Under the pieces are notes generated by a model. That model was given only the letters and a program-made list of their open reading frames with translations. It made no database searches and was not told the DNA's origin. Shown piece after piece: positions 1 to 6,006 of a stretch of DNA of 19,238 bases (positions are counted from its first letter, which is position 1; each line of letters begins with the position of its first letter). Location of the stretch: positions 1-19,238 of the forward strand of contig CAJTTO010000061.1 of NCBI GenBank assembly GCA_910579275.1. Reading direction: 5' to 3'. The position numbers and the translations under genes are program-made. This stretch comes from an uncultured Lachnospiraceae bacterium. Its GTDB lineage: Bacteria > Bacillota > Clostridia > Lachnospirales > Lachnospiraceae.

Positions 1-29
1 TTTATATGGCCTGTTTTTCTGTTGCATCT

Positions 30-299
30 TCAGTGAGTTTCCGAGACTACTCTGAAAGTGCGGCACCCATTTTTCTCAACGAGCGCCTGAAACACTTCCC
101 GTTTCATTTCCTGATATTCTTTTACGCCGTGGCTGGCTTCTCCAAGTCCGACCACCTGTACATTCTCAGGAACCGCTATTGTTTCCACGCTGCTCTGCGC
201 CAATTCCATATCGGGCGTGACAGAATTGCCTTTGCACGCTGTAAGCGTAACGGTCATGCCTAGCATGACTGCCATGATTCGTAATCTTATTTTTGTCAT
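30..299 (-). pseudogene. Erythromycin-esterase-like lipoprotein, N-terminal fragment
   Basis: The start is the ATG at 297-299, preceded by a GAGGAG ribosome site; the longer upstream reading has no such site. The product opens with a basic region, a hydrophobic stretch and a lipobox (LTAC), so it would be a secreted lipoprotein. Residues about 50-80 contain VVGLGEASHG followed by a helix with the pattern KEYQEMKREVFQALVE, which matches the start of the erythromycin-esterase-like domain (family consensus roughly LGEATHGxxEF). The match breaks off after CRTF and the frame stops a few codons later, so over 80 percent of the expected domain of roughly 400 residues is missing. A continuation in another frame was looked for and not recognised. 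It is probably a truncated, inactive gene; the intact gene would have extended left of the window. Confidence 0.6.
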
Positions 300-396
300 C
301 TTGCTTTTCTCCTCGTCTGTTTTCTTTTTTGAACTGTATTTAGTGTAGCATTCTAGAACAAACCCAGCCATTGATTTAACTTACAGTTCTGCCCTG

Positions 397-418
397 TTTC
401 TTACATTATCGTAAGAAA
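397..418. promoter_or_regulatory. Inverted repeat, possible operator
   Basis: TTTCTTAC and GTAAGAAA are perfect 8-bp arms separated by ATTATC. The dyad lies about 100 bp upstream of the lipoprotein fragment start and is not followed by a T run, so a regulator site is likelier than a terminator. Its binding protein is unknown. Confidence 0.35.
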
Positions 419-554
419 TTTTGAAACGGACAGCTCTCACTGCGCATTTAAATCGTTTGCAATGAAGTTATCATTGGGTATCATAAGCTTATCGTCCACT
501 GAACGCATTCAACCAATCGGCTGTTGAATCATTCATCACGAAGGAGACATTGAC

Positions 555-568
555 TGACACTTGTGTCA
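555..568. promoter_or_regulatory. Perfect palindrome TGACAC-TT-GTGTCA, possible operator
   Basis: The 14-bp perfect dyad lies 49-62 bp upstream of the response regulator fragment's ATG and overlaps a possible -35 element (TTGACT, 550-555). No good -10 hexamer is visible at standard spacing. Its position is right for autoregulation of the lost two-component/ABC transporter operon, but that is inference. Confidence 0.35.
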
Positions 569-616
569 TTTTAGTCCGTAAAATCAGGGAAGGCAAGTGA
601 AAGGAGGATTTCTTGT

Positions 617-757
617 ATGCGCACGAAAATGTTAATTGTCGGCGACGAGCCGGGGATTGTCGCAGTTGTGCAGAATTATTTTGAACTGACTGGTTATCAG
701 GTGATAACCGCATACAGCGGGGCGGGTGCCATGAAAAAATTATCACATACAAGATAA
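617..757 (+). pseudogene. OmpR-family response regulator, N-terminal fragment
   Basis: An excellent ribosome site (AAAGGAGG) precedes the ATG. The 46 residues are the first two strands and helices of a receiver domain: MLIVGDEPGIV, then NYFELTGYQVITAYSG, as in VanR/BceR-type regulators. The frame stops before the phospho-acceptor Asp, so the product cannot work as a regulator. The first residue of the acidic pocket is Gly9 where the family has Asp or Glu. Homology ends near base 735-745, exactly where the permease fragment begins in another frame. This points to an out-of-frame deletion joining the two. Confidence 0.75.
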
Positions 758-984
758 AATGTATGACCATTATCGCGTCCGCAGTCGGGGGAATTTTTGG
801 ATATCTTTGCACAATCTTTGTAAATGCCGCCCGAACGGATAACTTGCAGTTCACCGTGATTCCATATTTAACAATTGCCGAAGCGGCAGTCATTTCTATT
901 ATGGCTTGCCTGCTGTCAACAACCATTCCCTTACGCGCCATCGCAAAAATGAGTATTGCTGCATCCATTGAAACAGTCGAATAG
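742..984 (+). pseudogene. FtsX-type ABC transporter permease, C-terminal fragment
   Basis: The open frame carries two hydrophobic segments (about IIASAVGGIFGYLC and LTIAEAAVISIMACLL) and ends with PLRAIAKMSIAASIETVE, the typical closing motif of FtsX-like permeases in peptide-antibiotic export and resistance ABC systems (BceB/lantibiotic type). The family is usually 600-800 residues, or about 350-400 for single-domain forms, so only the last one or two membrane helices remain. An internal ATG at 763 has no ribosome site. The response regulator fragment upstream is in a different frame. In intact loci the order regulator, kinase, ATPase, permease is common, so one deletion of the middle of such an operon would leave this structure. 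Confidence 0.7.
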
Positions 985-1249
985 CCGTCACGCTGCACAC
1001 TGCCGATAATTTTGTCATCCATAATCGGCAGTTCATGCCCCCCCCCAGTCTAAGTGCTGCTGCAGCAGGCAAACGGGAAACAAAAATTTTTTCCATAAAT
1101 CCATTTGCGGGGTTATCATAATCCCGCGGTTATCCGATATATTCTATAAATAGCTTAAAATATGGAAAATCCGTTGATTTTTCAGTTGGACCAGTATAAA
1201 ATAAAAATAACAAGATGATTCTATATTATTTAGTGAAGGAGTGATGTGT
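985..1249. other. Intergenic region upstream of the FliD-like gene
   Basis: This stretch contains an 8-bp inverted repeat CTGCCGAT/ATCGGCAG (1000-1031) with no T run. A second, nearly perfect 21-bp dyad centred on base 1117 has arms GCGGG/CCCGC (1107-1127), and CCGATAT follows at 1134-1140. A possible vegetative promoter lies at 1174-1202. No coding remnant was recognised beyond the permease tail. Confidence 0.4.
1174..1202 (+). promoter_or_regulatory. Possible sigma-A promoter of the FliD-like gene
   Basis: TTGATT (1174-1179), a 17-bp spacer and TAAAAT (1197-1202) lie about 45 bp upstream of the start codon. Each hexamer has mismatches to consensus in an AT-rich setting, so this is only a candidate. 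The CCGATAT at 1134-1140 resembles a flagellar sigma-28 -10 element, but no matching TAAA box sits at the right distance. Confidence 0.4.
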
Positions 1250-2461
1250 ATGTCATTTATGAATTTTTGGAACAGCAGTTCGACATTTGGCTCAAATAAC
1301 AGCTCAACCAATCTGTACAGTCTGTTCTCTGAGCGAAATGCAATAAAGAACGGTACATATAAAAGACTGCTCAAATCCTACTATGGTTCTTTAGAAGAAG
1401 ATTCCAGTTCAGCGACGTCTTCCAGCAGGAGACGCGGTCAGAACAATATTATCGATAAACTGTTACAGGAAAAGATGTATCCTACAGTTTCCAAGGACAC
1501 ACAGGAGGCAAATTCCAACTTGACTTCCGGCATTGGCAGCCTGAAATCGTCTGTTTCCACATTGCAGAGTGAAAAGACGTTTGAGGACACCGAAAACGGT
1601 CAGACCGCTTCCGAGAAGGTTGTTGCCGCTATGAAATCCTACGTGACTAACTACAACAATGTTGTGACGGCGTCAAAAAGCTCTACGCTTTCAAACAAGA
1701 CAGCGTATGTGGCAAACATGATGAGCACAACCTCAAAATTTGAAAAAGAACTCGGCGAAATCGGCCTGAACCTTAAGAGCGACGGAACACTTCAACTTGA
1801 TGAGACGAAGCTCAAGAACGTTGATGTCTCAAAGGTGCAGAAGCTGTTTTCGGCAGACAATATTCAGAGCTATGGCTCTACAATTGCATCGCGCATTAAG
1901 TTTGCAGGCGGCGGTTCAAGCACCACCACCGGCACAACAAACAACAGCACAAGCACGGATGACAAGAAACCGGCTAGCTCAAGCGCTGCTGCACTCAAGG
2001 CTGACGGCGAGGCGCTTGCTTCCAGCGAATTGTTTGCGAAGATTAAGGATAAAGACGGCAATGAGACCGACGAGTACGATATCAAGAAAATCCTTTCTAC
2101 GGCAAAAAGTTTCGTGAACAACTACAACAATATGTTTGACAAAGCCGAGTCCAGCTCCAATTCCGGTGTGCTGTCAAATCTGTCCTATATCAGAAACAAA
2201 ACGGCGAACAGCACAAAAGCGCTGAAGGAGTTCGGCATCAGCGTGGACAAAGAAGGCAGACTATCCATTGACGAGGATACCTTTAAGAAAGCTGACATGT
2301 CCAAAGTACAGGATTTTTTCAAGGGCTATGGCTCCTATGTTGCCAGCAACGCATCGCGCGTAGACTACTATATGAACACCAAGGCAAGCGCAGCAAGCGG
2401 ATATACTTCAAAGGCATCTTACAACATACCGCCTGTTTCTGACTACAATTCATTCATCTAA
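1250..2461 (+). CDS. FliD-like (flagellar cap-related) protein with two tandem repeats
   Basis: The start is the third of three clustered candidates: AAGGAG at 1236-1241 is 8 bp from the ATG at 1250, while the GTG at 1241 and ATG at 1244 overlap the site. The 403-residue product is rich in Ser, Asn, Lys and Thr and has no signal peptide. It contains two similar repeats of about 85-90 residues. Both start with S(Y/F)V(T/N)NYNN, pass through LSN, then GI(S/N) with a GxLxxDE/IDE element, then D(V/M)SKVQ and F, and end in a SY/YGS-containing segment with ASR. These are features of the FliD C-terminal region. A Ser/Thr/Ala linker (about residues 220-245) separates them. It could be a surface or flagellum-associated protein exported by the flagellar system, but this locus has no flagellar operon and the exact role is unknown. 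Confidence 0.7.
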   Translation: MSFMNFWNSSSTFGSNNSSTNLYSLFSERNAIKNGTYKRLLKSYYGSLEEDSSSATSSSRRRGQNNIIDKLLQEKMYPTVSKDTQEANSNLTSGIGSLKSSVSTLQSEKTFEDTENGQTASEKVVAAMKSYVTNYNNVVTASKSSTLSNKTAYVANMMSTTSKFEKELGEIGLNLKSDGTLQLDETKLKNVDVSKVQKLFSADNIQSYGSTIASRIKFAGGGSSTTTGTTNNSTSTDDKKPASSSAAALKADGEALASSELFAKIKDKDGNETDEYDIKKILSTAKSFVNNYNNMFDKAESSSNSGVLSNLSYIRNKTANSTKALKEFGISVDKEGRLSIDEDTFKKADMSKVQDFFKGYGSYVASNASRVDYYMNTKASAASGYTSKASYNIPPVSDYNSFI

Positions 2462-2481
2462 ATGAGAATAAGACACTAGAC

Positions 2482-2530
2482 CCCCGTCCATGTTATCTCT
2501 CTAAGCGGAGCTAACATGGGCGGGGTTTTT
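2482..2530 (+). terminator. Rho-independent terminator after the FliD-like gene
   Basis: A 14-bp stem (2482-2495 with 2512-2525, one G-T wobble) with a 16-nt loop is followed by TTTTT. It begins 20 bp after the stop codon and separates this gene from the next operon. Confidence 0.93.
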
Positions 2531-2543
2531 ACCTTGAAAAGAA

Positions 2544-2572
2544 TTGTAATTTAGCGGTCTGCAATGTATAAT
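2544..2572 (+). promoter_or_regulatory. Sigma-A promoter of the phosphorylase/SPL-like/SDR operon
   Basis: TTGTAA (2544-2549), exactly 17 bp, then a perfect TATAAT (2567-2572). It lies directly after the preceding terminator and 37 bp upstream of the first start codon. The in-frame ATG at 2564 overlaps the -10 element, which rules it out as the translation start. Confidence 0.8.
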
Positions 2573-2608
2573 ATATTTGCAAATCAAACAATTGGGAAGG
2601 AAACATGC

Positions 2609-3469
2609 ATGGTATACATCTTCACCGCACTGTACTGTGAGGCACAAATTTTTATCCGGCAATTTCATCTGAGTAAAAATCCGGAAAATACTTGGTTTCA
2701 GGAATTTCATAATGCATCATCCGGTATCCGGCTCACGGTCACCGGTGTCGGCGAAATCGCTGCCGCCGTCGCCGTCAGCAGTATCTGTTCGATGTACCGT
2801 CCAACAGATGCCGACCTGCTCTTGAATGTCGGCATCTGTGCACACACGGACAAAACAGACGGCGTTTTCCTGTGCAATAAGCTTATCGAGCTGGCAACAG
2901 GAAAAACCTTTTATCCGGACATGCTGTACCGCCACGATTTTTGTGAGGGCGCTATTGTGACGGGAATGCTTCCATGGAATGCCGCGGAGGATGGATACAG
3001 TTTTTCTGCATCAACGCCTGACGGCATTTTATATGACATGGAGGCTGCCGCTGTCTATCAGGCAGGGATTCGCTTTTTTTCTCCACACCAGATGGCGTTT
3101 CTAAAAGTTGTGTCGGACAATGGCATGACGGCAGCCTTTTCTAGGGAACAAGCTGCTCTTTTGATGGAGCAGTATCAGGACTGCATCACGGATTATATTA
3201 CGCGGACTGCCGCCATAATACAAGAACACCGTTCCCGCAAAAACGAACTGCAGGAGGATGAGCAGCGGCTATTTGAAACATTCTGTGCAGACTTGCACTG
3301 CTCCAAGGCAATGAGAGATTCCATGCGGCAGTATATCCGCTATCTGGCACTGTCGGATGTAAATTATATCGGGATGATTCGGGATATGTACGAGAAAAAT
3401 CTGCTTCCCTGCAAAGATAAAAAAGAAGGAAAACGACGTTTTGAAGAGTTTAAAAAAAGAATATTTTAA
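2609..3469 (+). CDS. Nucleoside phosphorylase superfamily protein with C-terminal extension
   Basis: The start is the ATG at 2609, 8 bp after GGGAAGG; an in-frame ATG further upstream lies inside the promoter. The 286-residue product begins MVYIFTALYCEA, resembling the first strand of the MTA/SAH nucleosidase and purine nucleoside phosphorylase fold. It continues with a glycine-rich VTGVGEIAAA strand-turn, then LLLNVGIC, a D-M-E-A-A-A-V motif (nucleosidases usually EMEGAA, where Met and Glu bind the ribose) and KVVSDN, where the SD pair lies near the catalytic acid. About 65 charged, helical residues follow the core and are not part of the standard fold. It heads an operon with a radical SAM protein (overlapping) and an SDR. 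Activity on a nucleoside or modified base is plausible; substrate unknown. Confidence 0.7.
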   Translation: MVYIFTALYCEAQIFIRQFHLSKNPENTWFQEFHNASSGIRLTVTGVGEIAAAVAVSSICSMYRPTDADLLLNVGICAHTDKTDGVFLCNKLIELATGKTFYPDMLYRHDFCEGAIVTGMLPWNAAEDGYSFSASTPDGILYDMEAAAVYQAGIRFFSPHQMAFLKVVSDNGMTAAFSREQAALLMEQYQDCITDYITRTAAIIQEHRSRKNELQEDEQRLFETFCADLHCSKAMRDSMRQYIRYLALSDVNYIGMIRDMYEKNLLPCKDKKEGKRRFEEFKKRIF

Positions 3470-4460
3470 CCCGTTTTTCTCACATATCTATGTAGAGAAA
3501 TCGGTTCGGAACCATGCGCGCACGCAGAAAATTCTGGCAAAATTTCCATCTGCTGAAATCATTGAAATCAATCACTACAAAGACGTATTCTGCCGGAGCA
3601 GACAAAGCACCCGATTTCAGCACTGTGCGCAGAAGCTGATTCTCGCCGCCAGACAAGGGACATTGCTCTATGAGGGCGCACCTGTCTGCCAGCATTTTGG
3701 CAACGAGCATTTTTACTATGTCTCCTGCACAATGAACTGCATTTTTGACTGCGCATACTGCTATTTAAAAGGAATGTATCCGTCTGCAAATATTGTCGTG
3801 TTTGTCAATCTGGAGGATATTTTTGCGGAAGTAGAACGGGTGTTAAACCATCATCCGCTTTACCTTTGTGTCTCCTACGACACCGATTTACTGGCACTCG
3901 AACCATTAATCGGTTATGTGCGGGAATGGTGTGATTTTGCAGCGAAACATGCGCATTTAACGATTGAAATACGTACAAAATGTGCAAATCCGTCATATGT
4001 GCAAAGCATCACGCCGAATCCTCGTGTGATTTATGCTTACACAATATCACCGCAGGCAGTGATAGACAGATTTGAACACCATACCGCATCCTTGGCAGAC
4101 CGTCTGGCATGTGCGGCAGGACTGATACGCGCCGGCTGTCCTGTACGTCTCTGTTTTGACCCGATGATTTACATGCCTGACTGGAAACAGCACTATCATG
4201 AAATGGTGCTTCAAGTATTGCACGCCATTGATATGGATAACATTATGGACGTCAGTATCGGAACATTTCGTATTTCACAGGATTATTTAAAAAATATGCG
4301 AAGGCAGGAACCAGACTCCGCCGTGATTTGGTTTCCTTTTCAGAAGGATGGCGGCTACTGCCACTATCCGGACGCTTTAATGGATCAGATGGAAAGTTTT
4401 TTGACAGAACAGCTTGCAGAAAAAATTGACAGGGAGAAGATTTTTCGATGGAATGTGTAG
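3441..4460 (+). CDS. Spore photoproduct lyase-like radical SAM protein lacking the catalytic Cys
   Basis: Translation starts at TTG 3441, overlapping the previous gene by 29 bp, with AGAAGGA 10 bp upstream; no other in-frame start exists before the cluster motif. The 339 residues match SplB in length and order. C100-x3-C104-x2-C107 binds the 4Fe-4S cluster, and Tyr106 and Tyr108 correspond to the paired tyrosines of SPL. FVNLEDIF matches the following SPL helix, and residues 203-247 (ISPQAVIDRFE, then RL..AAGLIRAGCPV, then PMIYMPDW) match its C-terminal barrel half. In SplB the hydrogen-donating Cys lies in an SCTSD motif; here the aligned residues are S145-Y146-D147-T148-D149, so that Cys is absent. 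It may act on another substrate or use another residue. SplB was compared from memory, not by alignment software. Confidence 0.8.
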   Translation: MKSLKKEYFNPFFSHIYVEKSVRNHARTQKILAKFPSAEIIEINHYKDVFCRSRQSTRFQHCAQKLILAARQGTLLYEGAPVCQHFGNEHFYYVSCTMNCIFDCAYCYLKGMYPSANIVVFVNLEDIFAEVERVLNHHPLYLCVSYDTDLLALEPLIGYVREWCDFAAKHAHLTIEIRTKCANPSYVQSITPNPRVIYAYTISPQAVIDRFEHHTASLADRLACAAGLIRAGCPVRLCFDPMIYMPDWKQHYHEMVLQVLHAIDMDNIMDVSIGTFRISQDYLKNMRRQEPDSAVIWFPFQKDGGYCHYPDALMDQMESFLTEQLAEKIDREKIFRWNV

Positions 4461-5161
4461 AAAAGAAAGCAGCCATTGTGACCGGAGCATCCTCCGGAAT
4501 CGGCTGCGCAATCAGCCAAAAGCTATGTGCACTCGGATATAAGGTGTTCGGTTTCGGGAGAAATTTTGAAAAAACAGAATGGAGCGCGCAGAGCGGCATT
4601 CACCCAATCGTCTGTGATATACTGGACACAGATAAGCTGTGCACCCACATCAAACAAATCGCGGCACAGTATCCGGTTCACATCTTGGTAAACAATGCGG
4701 GTATCGGATATTATGGGCTGCATGAAGAATTAAATCCGGACAAAATCAAGCGGATGGTGCGAACCAATCTCGAGACGCCCATGATTTTAACCCAGCTGCT
4801 TTTGCGGCATTTAAAGAAAAATGCAGGTTATGTCATTAACATCTCCTCCGTGACAGCGTCACAGTCCAATCCCCACGGATGTGCCTATGGCGCCACAAAG
4901 GCTGGGCTTGCCAGCTTTTCGCGCAGTCTCTTTGACGAGGCACGAAAATACGGAATCAAAGCAGTAACCATCTTTCCGGACATGACACAGACAAATCTCT
5001 ACCGCAATGCAGATTTTCGAGAAGGGGATGAGACCGCGTCCTATCTTCTCCCGAATGATGTCGCAGACGCGGTGGAATGGATTTTGGGGCAGCGGGACGG
5101 CGTCATTGTAACAGACATTACCCTAAAGCCACAGCTGCACAGGATTAAGCGGAAAACCTAA
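4448..5161 (+). CDS. Short-chain dehydrogenase/reductase (classical SDR)
   Basis: The ATG at 4448 overlaps the previous gene by 13 bp and follows a GGGAGAAG ribosome site. The 237 residues show the classical SDR pattern: cofactor motif TGASSGIG at 12-19, NNAG at 82-85, the catalytic Ser near 133-134 (INISS), and Tyr147-x3-Lys151. After the active site comes a PDMTQT segment, similar to the PGxxxT loop that closes over the cofactor, then a C-terminal substrate helix. The Arg in the GFGRN turn after the second strand suggests NADPH rather than NADH. It is an oxidoreductase of unknown substrate, and the translational coupling suggests it acts in the same pathway as the radical SAM protein and phosphorylase. 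It ends 33 bp before a convergent gene, with no clear terminator between. Confidence 0.88.
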   Translation: MECVEKKAAIVTGASSGIGCAISQKLCALGYKVFGFGRNFEKTEWSAQSGIHPIVCDILDTDKLCTHIKQIAAQYPVHILVNNAGIGYYGLHEELNPDKIKRMVRTNLETPMILTQLLLRHLKKNAGYVINISSVTASQSNPHGCAYGATKAGLASFSRSLFDEARKYGIKAVTIFPDMTQTNLYRNADFREGDETASYLLPNDVADAVEWILGQRDGVIVTDITLKPQLHRIKRKT

Positions 5162-5194
5162 CGACAAAATTGCTGTGCGCACACTAACTTCTCC

Positions 5195-5887
5195 TTATGG
5201 ATTCACCACCCATGTATACCCGATTCCGTACACGGTTTTAATATAATCTGGATTTGCAGGGTCAATCTCAAGCTTTTCGCGCAGCCGTTTCACTGCCACT
5301 GTCAGGGATTGTTCGTCGACATTCGCTCTGTCCCCCTGCCATATCCGGTCAATCAGGGCACTTCGCTTCACAGTCGCACCTTTATTTTCACACAGAATCT
5401 TCAACAGCCGCTGCTCTGTTCTGCGCAGCTCCACCAGCTGCCCGTTGCGGCGAAACTCCATTTTCCCAAAATCAAAGTCAAAATGGTCAATTTTCAAGTG
5501 CTCTGCCGATATCGTTTTTCCGCGAAGCCAGACTGCCACCCGCGCGCGCAGCACCATCAGGCTGAAGGGCTTTGTAATGTAATCATTTGCGCCTGCCTCA
5601 AGCCCTGTCACGATTTCCGGCTCCATATTGACCGTTACCAAGAGAATCGGCACCTGACTGTATGACCGAATTTCCCGCACAAATTCAATCCCGTCTCCGT
5701 CCGGAAGATTGACATCCAAAAGTATCAGGGAAATATCCTCGTTCTGCATTATTTTTCTTGCATCCGCTATCGTCCTGCACTGTGAAAATGTATAGACATT
5801 GTTTTTAAGTGCCAGCATAATGCCCTCATTTAATTTCCTGTCATCCCCTACGACTAAAATGTTACTTTTTTTGATCATTGTTTCCAC
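5195..5887 (-). CDS. OmpR-family response regulator, no partner kinase nearby
   Basis: GTG at 5887 is the start: GGAGG lies 7 bp upstream of it but 16 bp from the alternative ATG at 5878. The 230 residues comprise a receiver domain (1-115) with phospho-acceptor Asp58 (LILLDVNLPDGDG), Thr85 and Lys106 (ITKPF). A winged-helix DNA-binding domain (about 130-230) has the typical RRTEQRLLKIL and VDEQSLTVAVKRLREKL helices and a VYGIGY wing. The acidic pocket reads G14-D15-D16, with Gly where most of the family has Glu or Asp, which could weaken magnesium binding or phosphorylation. VanR/BceR-like regulators normally sit next to a histidine kinase; here the next gene downstream is a convergent SDR and the gene upstream is a glycosidase. 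The regulator is therefore an orphan. Confidence 0.88.
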   Translation of the reverse strand: METMIKKSNILVVGDDRKLNEGIMLALKNNVYTFSQCRTIADARKIMQNEDISLILLDVNLPDGDGIEFVREIRSYSQVPILLVTVNMEPEIVTGLEAGANDYITKPFSLMVLRARVAVWLRGKTISAEHLKIDHFDFDFGKMEFRRNGQLVELRRTEQRLLKILCENKGATVKRSALIDRIWQGDRANVDEQSLTVAVKRLREKLEIDPANPDYIKTVYGIGYTWVVNP

Positions 5888-5981
5888 TTTGATTCCTCCA
5901 TAGCCAGGGCGTGTTTGAAAAATGCTTATCCTGATATCCTATAGTGTTAGCCGGATTCCTCATATTATGATAAATAACTTA

Positions 5982-6006
5982 AAAAACCCCCTCAGCGGGG
6001 GTTTTT
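5982..6006 (-). terminator. Bidirectional terminator overlapping the glycosidase stop codon
   Basis: AAAAACCCCC and GGGGGTTTTT form a 10-bp stem around the 5-nt loop TCAGC. On the minus strand the first arm encodes the last residues of the glycosidase and the loop holds its TGA stop; six Ts follow. It can also work on the plus strand, although no plus-strand gene is near. Confidence 0.9.

Larger units (their letters stand above)
372..616. other. Gene-free stretch between divergent gene fragments
   Basis: No complete gene is visible. The stretch holds the dyad at 397-418 and a second perfect palindrome TGACAC-TT-GTGTCA at 555-568, which overlaps a TTGACT hexamer at 550-555. It also holds a 23-codon minus-strand open frame (437-508, ATG to TGA, ending in FIANDLNAQ) that reads like the tail of a lost gene but matches nothing I recognise. 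The strong AAAGGAGG site near 600-607 serves the response regulator fragment to the right. Confidence 0.4.

Noticed and set aside
763..984. Complete small membrane protein starting at the ATG at 763
   Set aside because: No ribosome site, and the sequence is the tail of an FtsX permease whose frame stays open upstream of the ATG.
1000..1031. Terminator after the permease fragment
   Set aside because: An 8-bp stem with a 16-nt loop but no T run follows, so termination is not supported.
1107..1140. Sigma-28 flagellar promoter based on CCGATAT at 1134-1140
   Set aside because: No TAAA box at the required distance; kept only as a note.
2564..2608. Longer N-terminus for the phosphorylase from the ATG at 2564
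   Set aside because: The codon overlaps the promoter -10 element and has no ribosome site; the family sequence begins at 2609.
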